Positions 1-5,640 of a stretch of 8,206 nucleotides of DNA are shown one piece after another. Numbering within the stretch: position 1 is the stretch's first letter; each line of letters begins with the position of its first letter. Where the stretch lies: the NCBI GenBank assembly GCA_964631605.1, contig CAZVYG010000135.1, positions 1 through 8,206 of the forward strand, read 5' to 3'. The notes beneath the pieces are model-generated. The model saw only the letters and a list, made by a program, of their open reading frames with translations, searched no databases and was not told where the DNA came from. Origin of the DNA: JARKQH01 sp964631605. Its GTDB lineage: Bacteria > Verrucomicrobiota > Verrucomicrobiia > Limisphaerales > UBA8199. A program made the position numbers and the translations under genes.

Positions 1-17
1 GCTTGAATTCTGCGCGA

Positions 18-788
18 CTAAGCCTGCACCTCCGCGGCGCGGTGGGTATCCATTTCGAGGAGTTCTCCGGTCTCAGCGTCTTCGATAGTCAGCAAGCCGG
101 CGTGGGGCAGACGGCTTTCGCGCGGATCGTGGAGATGGACACAGACCAGGTCGTGCCGCGCGTTGGTAAGGCCAAGCTCCTGGAGCGTATCGCGCCCGGC
201 CAGGGCCTGGCGCGCGGCGGGGCCGAAACTGTGGAGAAAATCGGTCAGGAGAAAAATGATCGAGCGGCGGTGCAACACGTGGTTGAGGAAGGCCAGCGCT
301 GCCGGGATGTTGGTGCCGGGCCGGGCGGGTTGGAAGGCGAGCAACTCGCGGATGAGCCGCAGGATGTGTTTCCGCCCTTTGCGCGGGGGAAGATAGAGTT
401 CCACCTGGTCCGAGAACAGCAACAGGGCAACCTTGTCGCTGCTGCGTGCGGCGGAGAGGGCCAGCGTCGCGCCGATTTCGGCGGCAAACTCACGTTTGGA
501 GCGCTGGCCCGAGCCAAAGGCGGACGAAGCCGAGACATCCACCGCCAGCACCATGGCCAATTCGCGCTCTTCGCGGTAGCGTTTGACGAAGGGGCGTCCC
601 ATGCGGTAGGTGACGTTCCAGTCAATGTCGCGGACTTCGTCGCCGGGGATGTATTCGCGCAGCTCCTCGAAATCCATGCCGCGGCCCTTGAAGTGGCTCA
701 GGTACGCCCCCACCATCATGTCGTTCACCAACCGGTTGGTGCGGACTTCCACCCGGCGGACGGATTCAAGCAGTTCGGCGATGGTCAT
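18..788 (-). CDS. DUF58 domain protein (vWA-like partner of MoxR)
   Basis: Cytosolic DUF58 protein of 256 residues. The family usually works with a MoxR ATPase, and the pair is thought to help assemble or activate envelope or metalloprotein targets; the target here is unknown. Visible marks are the family N-terminus (ELLESVRRVEVRTNRLV, residues 5-21), the DUF58 core KGRGMDFEELREYIPGDEVR (34-53) with DIDWNVT (54-60), and a vWA-type MIDAS DVSAS (84-88). The ATG at 788 was chosen because the family starts a few residues before ELL..VRR. A TTG 24 bases upstream is in frame, but neither start has a clear ribosome site. The gene lies 75 bases downstream of the MoxR gene on the same strand, so they are probably cotranscribed. 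The protein stops soon after the EDAETGELLEMDT segment, whereas relatives usually run some 30-45 residues further, so the C-terminus may be short or frameshifted. Family call is secure; exact role is not. Confidence 0.9.
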   Translation of the reverse strand: MTIAELLESVRRVEVRTNRLVNDMMVGAYLSHFKGRGMDFEELREYIPGDEVRDIDWNVTYRMGRPFVKRYREERELAMVLAVDVSASSAFGSGQRSKREFAAEIGATLALSAARSSDKVALLLFSDQVELYLPPRKGRKHILRLIRELLAFQPARPGTNIPAALAFLNHVLHRRSIIFLLTDFLHSFGPAARQALAGRDTLQELGLTNARHDLVCVHLHDPRESRLPHAGLLTIEDAETGELLEMDTHRAAEVQA

Positions 789-863
789 GGGGCGGATAGG
801 CGGAACTCTCAAACGCGGCCGACGGGAAACAAGGACATCCTTGGGGCCGCGCTGGAAGCAACA

Positions 864-1844
864 TCAAGGAACCGGCACGGCATTGAGAATCTTCTGGATG
901 AGGGCATCGGTGGTGACGGCCTGGGCCTCGGCCTCGTAAGTTAGAATGATGCGATGCCGTAGAACATCGGGGCCGATGCTTTTGACATCCTCGGGCGTCA
1001 CGTAGGCGCGGCCTTGGAGGAGGGCCCAGGCTTTCGAGGCCAGCGTCAGGTAAATCGTGGCGCGCGGTGAAGCGCCGAACTGAATGAAATGTTTGATGTC
1101 CAAGTTGTACCGCTCGGGCTGGCGGGTGGCGAAAACCAGGTGGACAATGTAGTCGCGCACCTTTTCATCAACATGGATCTGATCCACCAGCTTGCGGGTG
1201 CGCAGGATTTCGTCCAGGCCGATCACCGGCTGCACCTGGGTCTCGGGCGCGGTGAACGCCATGCGGTCAAGGATGCGTCGCTCCTCCTCGAAAGTGGGGT
1301 AATGAAGCAGCACCTTGAACATGAAGCGGTCCACCTGCGCCTCGGGCAGGGGGTAGGTTCCTTCCTGGTCAATTGGGTTCTCGGTGGCCAGCACGAGAAA
1401 CGGCGCAGGCAGGGGCATTGTTTCGCCGCCGAGCGTCACCTGGCGTTCCTGCATGGTCTCGAGCAGGGCGGACTGCACCTTGGCCGGCGCGCGATTGATC
1501 TCGTCGGCGAGAACGAAATTGGCGAAAACGGGACCCCGGGTGGCGTGGTATTTGCCGTCCTGAGGGTTGTAGATGAGCGTGCCGACAATGTCGGCGGGAA
1601 GCAGGTCGGGCGTAAACTGAATGCGGTGAAAGGAGGCCTGAATGGCAGCCGCCAGGGTGCGAACGGAGAGGGTCTTGGCCAGGCCGGGCACGCCCTCCAG
1701 CAGCACATGGCCATTGGCCAGCAGGCCCACCAGCAGACGGTCCACGAGCTGTTCCTGGCCGACAATGACGCGGCCGATCTCCTGGCGGAGTTTGCCGATC
1801 CAGCCCGCCGCCGCCTGTACCTGGTCACTCAAAGGAGTACTCAT
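864..1844 (-). CDS. MoxR family AAA+ ATPase
   Basis: AAA+ ATPase of the MoxR group, 326 residues, a chaperone-like partner of the DUF58 protein encoded next. Walker A is GVPGLAKT (51-58), Walker B is VLADEINRAP (111-120), and sensor 1 is the ATENP segment (154-158). The segment EGTYPLPEAQVDRF (161-174) and the C-terminal lid with GASPRA (257-262) are typical of MoxR. Length matches the family (about 310-340). The open frame continues upstream to 1940, but the extra 32 residues (MRFAARRLPARS...) look like random Arg-rich translation. The ATG at 1844 gives MSTPLSDQVQ, a normal MoxR N-terminus. No Shine-Dalgarno is visible before it. A -35/-10-like pair ends about 8 bases upstream, so the message may be leaderless. 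Divergent from tatA, with 170 bases between starts. Confidence 0.94.
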   Translation of the reverse strand: MSTPLSDQVQAAAGWIGKLRQEIGRVIVGQEQLVDRLLVGLLANGHVLLEGVPGLAKTLSVRTLAAAIQASFHRIQFTPDLLPADIVGTLIYNPQDGKYHATRGPVFANFVLADEINRAPAKVQSALLETMQERQVTLGGETMPLPAPFLVLATENPIDQEGTYPLPEAQVDRFMFKVLLHYPTFEEERRILDRMAFTAPETQVQPVIGLDEILRTRKLVDQIHVDEKVRDYIVHLVFATRQPERYNLDIKHFIQFGASPRATIYLTLASKAWALLQGRAYVTPEDVKSIGPDVLRHRIILTYEAEAQAVTTDALIQKILNAVPVP

Positions 1845-1851
1845 TGCCACG

Positions 1852-1880
1852 AATCTAGGCAAGGAATGCGGGTTACTCAA
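1852..1880 (-). promoter_or_regulatory. Candidate sigma70-type promoter of moxR-DUF58 operon
   Basis: On the minus strand TTGAGT (1880-1875) and TAGATT (1857-1852) are separated by exactly 17 bases; each matches the sigma70 consensus at 4 of 6 positions. A transcript starting about 7 bases after the -10 would begin at or next to the chosen ATG at 1844, which fits the absence of a ribosome site. This rests on motif reading only. Confidence 0.35.
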
Positions 1881-2014
1881 GCGATTCGGCAAAAAAGCGG
1901 TGTGGGAGCGGGCAGGCAACCTTCTGGCGGCGAACCGCATCGGCGGAATCGTTCCTTTAGGGCTTTACTCTGCGTTCCCGGAGGCTTAGGTTAAGCGGGT
2001 AGTTATTTTACTGT

Positions 2015-2296
2015 ATGAACGTAATGATTGCAGCGATGCTCGGTGGCTGGGAAATCGTGCTGATTCTCGCCGTCGTCCTGATCCTTTTTGGCGCCAAAAA
2101 GCTGCCGGAACTGGCCAAGGGTCTGGGCACCGGCATTAAGGAATTCAAGAAAGCCACGCGGGAAGTGACGGACGAGATTTCTTCCGCGATGGATGAGCCG
2201 CCGCCGCCCCCGCGCCGGCTGCCCTCCAACAACACGGCCGCCAGCGATACCCCTCAATCCACCGTCCCCCAGTCTTCGCCTGACTCCAAAGCGTGA
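2015..2296 (+). CDS. tatA: Sec-independent protein translocase TatA/E family
   Basis: Small membrane subunit (93 residues) of the twin-arginine translocase, which exports folded proteins across the inner membrane. It shows the whole TatA pattern: one N-terminal membrane helix (about residues 11-25, GWEIVLILAVVLILFG), the hinge FGAKKLPELAKGLG (24-37), an amphipathic helix GIKEFKKATREV (40-51), and a polar, disordered tail with a PPPPPRR run near residues 62-68. Possible starts are the ATGs at 2015, 2024 and 2036. The first is used by default, because no Shine-Dalgarno decides between them; TatA proteins often begin only a few residues before the GxxE motif, so 2024 or 2036 are possible. tatC follows after 20 bases, so the two form an operon. 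No separate tatB is seen, so TatA may also do the TatB job. Confidence 0.94.
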   Translation: MNVMIAAMLGGWEIVLILAVVLILFGAKKLPELAKGLGTGIKEFKKATREVTDEISSAMDEPPPPPRRLPSNNTAASDTPQSTVPQSSPDSKA

Positions 2297-2316
2297 ATCG
2301 GTGAGTGGATAGCCCC

Positions 2317-3342
2317 ATGGCCGATGAATCCGCAGCGGAACGCCCCGAGGCCGAGCAGGAGGAGGAGGAGGGTGGTCCCGTAAAATCTTTCCTTGAGCAC
2401 CTCGAAGACCTGCGCTGGGTGCTCATCAAGAGCGTGGTCGCGCTGGGCGTGGCCATGCTGGTCTGTCTTATCGCGGGGAACCACGTTGTGGAAAGTCTCC
2501 GCCGGCCATTGACCAAGGCGCGGGTATCCCACCCTGGAACAAACCAGGTCGTTACTGTCCGTTTCGGCACCAATGTGCTGGGGGTTTACACGCTGACCGC
2601 CGCCCAGCAGGAGGCTTTCCGGCTGGGGACCAACCGCTTTGTGGCGGTTCATCTTGAACCCGCGATGGTGGGCACCAATGCCGTCCTGACCTGGCGGGTG
2701 GTGGAGGATCCGCAACTTGCGCAAAACGCCGATAAAATGCGGGTCGAGTTGCTGAACCTCAGCCCGGCCAGCGGCTTCTTTGTCGCCTTTCAGGTGGCCT
2801 TCTACGGCGGGTTGGTGCTGGCCGCGCCGTTCATTTTCTACTTTGTCGCGGCCTTTGTCTTCCCGGCACTGAAAATGAAGGAGAAGTATTACGTGTATCG
2901 GGGATTGGTGTTTGGCGTGGGCCTGTTTCTGCTGGGCGTCGCTTTCTGCTATTTCGCCCTGATGCCGATTGCGTTGGCCGCGTCGCAAGTCTATTCCCAA
3001 TGGCTGGGTTTTTCGGCCTACCAATGGAAAGCCGACGAGTACATCAGTTTCGTCTCCAAGTTCATGCTGGGCATGGGCATCGGGTTCGAAATGCCGGTGG
3101 TGATTCTCACCCTGGTCAAAATCGGAGTGCTCAATTACCGGATACTGGCCAAAGGACGGCGCTACATGATTGTGATCAACCTGGTGCTCGGAGCGGTGCT
3201 GACCACCCCGGAGGTGATCACCCAGGTGATCATGTTTATTCCGCTCCAGTTCCTGTACGAAGTGAGCATTTGGGTGGCCTGGTGGTGGGAACGCCAGGAA
3301 AAGAAACGGGAGGCTGCGGCCGCAGTGCCCGCCAGCACCTGA
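2317..3342 (+). CDS. tatC: Sec-independent protein translocase TatC, long periplasmic loop
   Basis: Polytopic receptor subunit of the twin-arginine translocase; it binds Tat signal peptides and recruits TatA. Recognised by FLEHLEDLRW (25-34, the cytoplasmic N-terminal motif), FVFPALKMKEK (180-190, where E. coli has FIAPALYKHE), FEMPV (257-261) and the LTTPEVITQ segment (295-303), followed by the last helices. At 341 residues it is longer than the usual 240-290. The excess lies in the first periplasmic loop (about 62-150) plus an acidic N-terminal extension with EQEEEEGG. The loop carries four GTN tripeptides in hydrophobic, strand-like contexts. The usual Asp of the TPPD motif in the fifth helix region is Glu here (TTPEV), a mild change. 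ATG 2317 was chosen; an in-frame GTG at 2305 would add four residues. GGTGAG at 2300-2305 is a weak ribosome site. Confidence 0.95.
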   Translation: MADESAAERPEAEQEEEEGGPVKSFLEHLEDLRWVLIKSVVALGVAMLVCLIAGNHVVESLRRPLTKARVSHPGTNQVVTVRFGTNVLGVYTLTAAQQEAFRLGTNRFVAVHLEPAMVGTNAVLTWRVVEDPQLAQNADKMRVELLNLSPASGFFVAFQVAFYGGLVLAAPFIFYFVAAFVFPALKMKEKYYVYRGLVFGVGLFLLGVAFCYFALMPIALAASQVYSQWLGFSAYQWKADEYISFVSKFMLGMGIGFEMPVVILTLVKIGVLNYRILAKGRRYMIVINLVLGAVLTTPEVITQVIMFIPLQFLYEVSIWVAWWWERQEKKREAAAAVPAST

Positions 3343-3365
3343 AGTTTTTTTGGCAATCGAATAAA

Positions 3366-3394
3366 TCCTCCTTTACAAGGTGTTTTGCGGAGGA
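3366..3394 (+). repeat. Inverted repeat TCCTCC/GGAGGA between tatC and lipoprotein gene
   Basis: TCCTCC (3366-3371) can pair with GGAGGA (3389-3394) across a 17-base loop. The right arm is a near-perfect anti-16S sequence, yet no ATG, GTG or TTG follows at a normal distance; the next gene starts 46 bases later. It may be a 5' UTR structure of the lipoprotein mRNA or chance. No clear terminator is seen after tatC. Confidence 0.25.
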
Positions 3395-3440
3395 GTAATT
3401 TTCCGGCGCAACGAATAGTTTTCAACACAGCGACAATTAT

Positions 3441-3884
3441 ATGCGAAAAACTCTGCTTCTGCTGGCGGGCGTCGCCTTGGTGGCTTCACTGGGGGTTGGA
3501 TGTGCCAATACCGAGAAGAAACTCAGCCGCGGTTTTAGCAACACCCTCGAGCTGGTGCGCCTGGGCGAATTGCGACGCACCCAGGAACAGGCGGCGTTGT
3601 TTGAAGGCCCCAGTACGGGCTATGGCCCGGGCTTTTTCAAGGGCTTGAACCGCAGCCTGGCGCGCACGGGAATCGGTTTGTATGAGATCGTGACCTGCCC
3701 GTTTCCGCCTTACGACCCGGTGTTCACGGATTACCTTTCTCCGCACCCCGTGTACCCGGACAGCTACACTCCCAGCATGGTCGAGGACGCGATGTTCTCG
3801 ACCGATGCCAACCTCGGATTCAGCGGTGGCGATGTGGCGCCGATGATCCCGGGCAGCCGGTTCCGTATTTTCGACACGCACTAA
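3441..3884 (+). CDS. TIGR04073-like exosortase-associated putative lipoprotein
   Basis: Exported protein of 147 residues. It begins with a signal peptide: MRK, then a hydrophobic stretch (4-19), then GVGC with Cys21 as the probable lipid-modified residue. The lipobox is imperfect because Gly stands at -3. The body matches what I recall of the TIGR04073 family ('exosortase system-associated'), seen mainly in Verrucomicrobia-type genomes: RGFSNTLEL (30-38), then GPGFFKGLNRSLARTGIGLY (62-81) and EIVTCPFPPYDPVF (82-95). The tail (96-147) is less familiar. The molecular function is unknown; the link to exosortase is by genome co-occurrence, and no exosortase or PEP-CTERM gene is in this window. 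It lies 98 bases after tatC, has no visible ribosome site, and is followed by a strong terminator. Confidence 0.8.
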   Translation: MRKTLLLLAGVALVASLGVGCANTEKKLSRGFSNTLELVRLGELRRTQEQAALFEGPSTGYGPGFFKGLNRSLARTGIGLYEIVTCPFPPYDPVFTDYLSPHPVYPDSYTPSMVEDAMFSTDANLGFSGGDVAPMIPGSRFRIFDTH

Positions 3885-3903
3885 TCGCTTTCGGCTGAAC
3901 CAG

Positions 3904-3934
3904 CAGCGCCAACTGGCCGTTGGCGCTGTTTTTT
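3904..3934 (+). terminator. Rho-independent terminator after the lipoprotein gene
   Basis: A perfect 10-bp stem, CAGCGCCAAC (3904-3913) with GTTGGCGCTG (3919-3928), encloses the 5-base loop TGGCC and is followed by six T residues (3929-3934). It starts 20 bases after the lipoprotein stop codon. It should separate the tatA-tatC-lipoprotein unit from ispE and also argues against any ispE start near 3920. Confidence 0.93.
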
Positions 3935-3951
3935 ATTGGGCTGGCCCACGG

Positions 3952-3988
3952 CGTCAGCCGGCTTTTCCCGCCGGTCTCCCCGCTGACG
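3952..3988 (+). promoter_or_regulatory. Stem-loop ending at the ispE start codon
   Basis: Outer arms CGTCAG (3952-3957) and CTGACG (3983-3988) and inner arms CCGGC (3958-3962) and GCCGG (3970-3974) can form a two-part hairpin with a TTTTCCC loop and an 8-base one-sided bulge. Its last base touches the ATG at 3989, so it covers the place where a ribosome site would be. It could restrain translation of ispE; function is inferred from position only. Confidence 0.35.
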
Positions 3989-4870
3989 ATGCAAAAAGAC
4001 TCCCCCTGCAAAGTCAACCTGCTGTTGAACATCCTCGGCCGCCGGCCGGATGGATTCCACGAGCTGGAGACGGTGCTCCATCCGGTAGCGGTCTTTGACC
4101 GGTTGAATTTCGAACGCGCTGCCAACGGGATTCAGCTCACTTGCAGCGACGCGCGTTTGCCGACGGATTCTGAGAATCTGGTCTGGCGGGCGGCGGACGC
4201 GTTCCTCAAGGCCGCCGGCATTTCCGCCGGCGTCAAAATCCATTTGGAAAAGCAAATCCCGACGGCGGCAGGGCTGGGCGGCGGCAGCGGCAATGCCGCA
4301 ACCACCTTGCTTGGACTCAACGAGTTGTTTGGCCAGCCGCTCCTCCAGGCGCAACTTGAAAAGCTCGCCGCCGGGCTGGGGTCGGATATCCCTTTCTTCC
4401 TGCAATCAGGGCCGGCGCTGGGCACAGGCAGGGGCGAGATCATCGAGTTGCTTCAGCCATTTCCCTGTTTTCGCGACGCCGCTTTTGTATTGATCCACCC
4501 GGGCTTTGGGATTTCCACACCGTGGGCCTACCAGCAGCTTCGCCGTTTCCCTTTGGCGCTGAATGGCCAGCCCGGCCGAGCCCGCGAACTGGTCCACGCG
4601 CTGCAGAGCGGTTCGTTGAACGGCGCGGCTGCAAAGTTCTACAATTCCTTGGAAGCCCCCGCTTTCGAAAAATATCCCATCCTCGCCATTTATCGGGATT
4701 TCCTGTTGGAGGCGGGCGCCGCTGGGGCGCTCATGTCCGGCAGCGGTTCAACCGTGTTTGGCGTGTGCGCCAGCCTCGCGGAGGCGGATCAACTGGCGGA
4801 AAAATTCCGTGCCCGTTTCGGCTCCGCCGCCTGGGTCCGCACCGTGCCAGCCAGCCTTGCCAAGGGCTAG
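3989..4870 (+). CDS. ispE: 4-diphosphocytidyl-2-C-methyl-D-erythritol kinase
   Basis: GHMP-family kinase of the cytosolic MEP (non-mevalonate) isoprenoid pathway; it phosphorylates the 2-hydroxyl of 4-diphosphocytidyl-2-C-methyl-D-erythritol with ATP. It has 293 residues, close to E. coli IspE. The N-terminus SPCKVNLLLNILGRRPDG carries the conserved Lys of the 'AKxNLxL' motif. The ATP-binding glycine loop is PTAAGLGGGSGNAA (about residues 91-104). LGSDIPFFL (about 130-138) holds the catalytic Asp, and the C-terminal GHMP motif is MSGSGSTVFGV (near residue 250). ATG 3989 was chosen because upstream frame to 3920 would run through the terminator hairpin and because the kinase homology begins directly here. 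No Shine-Dalgarno is visible. The gene follows its own stem-loop and ends convergent to the DUF499 remnant, with no clear terminator in the 94 bases between. Confidence 0.95.
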   Translation: MQKDSPCKVNLLLNILGRRPDGFHELETVLHPVAVFDRLNFERAANGIQLTCSDARLPTDSENLVWRAADAFLKAAGISAGVKIHLEKQIPTAAGLGGGSGNAATTLLGLNELFGQPLLQAQLEKLAAGLGSDIPFFLQSGPALGTGRGEIIELLQPFPCFRDAAFVLIHPGFGISTPWAYQQLRRFPLALNGQPGRARELVHALQSGSLNGAAAKFYNSLEAPAFEKYPILAIYRDFLLEAGAAGALMSGSGSTVFGVCASLAEADQLAEKFRARFGSAAWVRTVPASLAKG

Positions 4871-4964
4871 TTCGTCTCACCGGGAAAACGGGGGAATTGG
4901 CCCGCCAGCCGCGTAACGGACCCCAACCGGGTGGAGTGGCCGCGTGGGAAACCTCATTCCGGCG

Positions 4965-5351
4965 CTAGGACCGCTCAAAACCATGGCTGTCGAATCCCAG
5001 CGTTTTGCAGTTCTCCGACACCGTGCGAACAACGCTGTCGGGAAGGCCCTCCGGTACGGGGGCTTGAATCTCCAATGTGATTTCCACCTCGGAATCCAGC
5101 AGCGCGGTCAGATGCTGAATCACCTCGGCGGAAACTTGCGCCGCGTCGCGGTTTAATCGGGCGGGATCGAGTTTGACGCCGCCGAAATTGGTCTGTAACT
5201 TCACCACGGGATGGGAAGCCTGTCCGGCCATGCGTCGCACCGCGCGCACGAGCAAATCCTTCAGGCCGGCGGCGAGAAACGTCCGCGGAAAGAACTCAAT
5301 AGGGTCGCCGTATTCGGAGGAAGCCGGCCTTGACCAACCGATGCAATGCAA
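4965..5351 (-). pseudogene. Internally deleted DUF499 ATPase remnant
   Basis: An open frame of 128 codons that looks like the two ends of a DUF499 anti-phage-associated AAA ATPase (normally about 1,000 residues) joined together. Residues 13-58, starting EYGDPIEFFPRTFLAAGLKD and ending HPVVKLQTNFGG, match the N-terminal region leading into the P-loop, which I recall as QTNFGGGKTH in the family. At residue 59 (position 5177) the frame jumps to VKLDPARLNRDA, recalled as part of the C-terminal domain, and continues with VSAEVIQHLTALL, VEITLEIQAPVPEG and VVRTVSENCKTLGFDSHGFE to a near-normal C-terminus. The P-loop Lys-Thr is lost, so ATPase activity is not expected. The first 12 codons, from a TTG at 5351, lie in the DUF6088 remnant read out of frame, so no real start is left. 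Homology is from memory of the family. Confidence 0.68.
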
Positions 5352-5460
5352 CCCCCACCGCAGATCGGCTACCTAAGTCCAAAAAGTGCTTCGGCGAAAA
5401 CACGCTGGGCGCTCCGCTGCTGCGAATTCGGCTAAGGATTCTCTTGTCAATGGCTTGCAC
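5296..5460 (-). pseudogene. N-terminal stub of a DUF6088 (AbiEi-like) regulator
   Basis: A 54-codon frame with a GTG start at 5460, five codons after an in-frame TGA. The product includes KRILSRIRSSGAPSVFSPKH and FLDLGSRSAVGVALHRLVKA. This resembles the N-terminal winged-helix of DUF6088 proteins, relatives of the AbiEi antitoxin/repressor, which I recall with 'VFTPKDFLDLGSRAAVDQALSRLVKxG'. After about residue 50 the frame ends at TGA 5298-5296, where the sequence has passed into the DUF499 remnant in another frame. The rest of the gene (usually about 150-200 residues) is missing. A perfect palindrome lies 22 bases upstream, where an autorepressor would bind. The stub might still be translated as a small winged-helix peptide, but a remnant is likelier. 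Confidence 0.62.
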
Positions 5461-5481
5461 CGTGTTTGACCGTCAAGAGTG

Positions 5482-5509
5482 GTAACAAAAACTGGCTAAT
5501 TTTTGTTAC
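5482..5509 (-). promoter_or_regulatory. Perfect 10-bp palindrome, probable operator of the DUF6088 stub
   Basis: GTAACAAAAA (5482-5491) and TTTTTGTTAC (5500-5509) are exact reverse complements with 8 bases (CTGGCTAA) between. It sits 22 bases upstream of the GTG start of the DUF6088-like stub and is AT-rich against a GC-rich background. AbiEi-type antitoxins are known to repress their own promoters by binding inverted repeats, so an operator is the best guess. A second short palindrome, TTGACCGTCAA (5466-5476), lies between it and the start. There is no T-run outside the stem, so it is not a classical terminator. The remaining bases up to 5640 hold no gene that I can see. Confidence 0.5.
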
Positions 5510-5640
5510 AGCAGTTCACGAGTAGTCACAAGCCAATACTGGTTGTTTCGTCGTCATTGTCAGCAATACGTGTGCATGTTTCTGACCAAGGTCCAATTCG
5601 GTTCGGAGGGCGAGAGGTCGGGCGTCTTCGCTGGGACTAA

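Noticed and set aside
3..944. Long plus-strand frame of 313 codons opposite DUF58 and moxR
   Set aside because: It is the antisense of two clearly recognised genes in GC-rich DNA; the translation is Gly/Ala/Arg/His-rich with no family signature.
1089..1994. Plus-strand frame of 301 codons opposite moxR
   Set aside because: Antisense shadow of the MoxR gene, with no recognisable motif.
2254..3024. Minus-strand frame of 256 codons opposite tatC
   Set aside because: Antisense shadow of tatC; His/Gln/Arg-rich and without domains.
3920..3988. Upstream extension of ispE by 23 codons
   Set aside because: It would start inside the terminator stem and run through a second hairpin, and kinase homology begins at the ATG at 3989.
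4871..4964. Terminator between ispE and the convergent DUF499 remnant
   Set aside because: Only short imperfect GC pairings are present, with no stable stem followed by T residues.
4944..5156. Plus-strand 70-codon frame between ispE and the accessory region
   Set aside because: It is opposite the DUF499-like C-terminal sequence, which has the better coding signal.
5482..5509. Palindrome as a rho-independent terminator
   Set aside because: The stem is AT-rich, there is no T-run outside the stem on either strand, and no gene ends near it on a suitable side.
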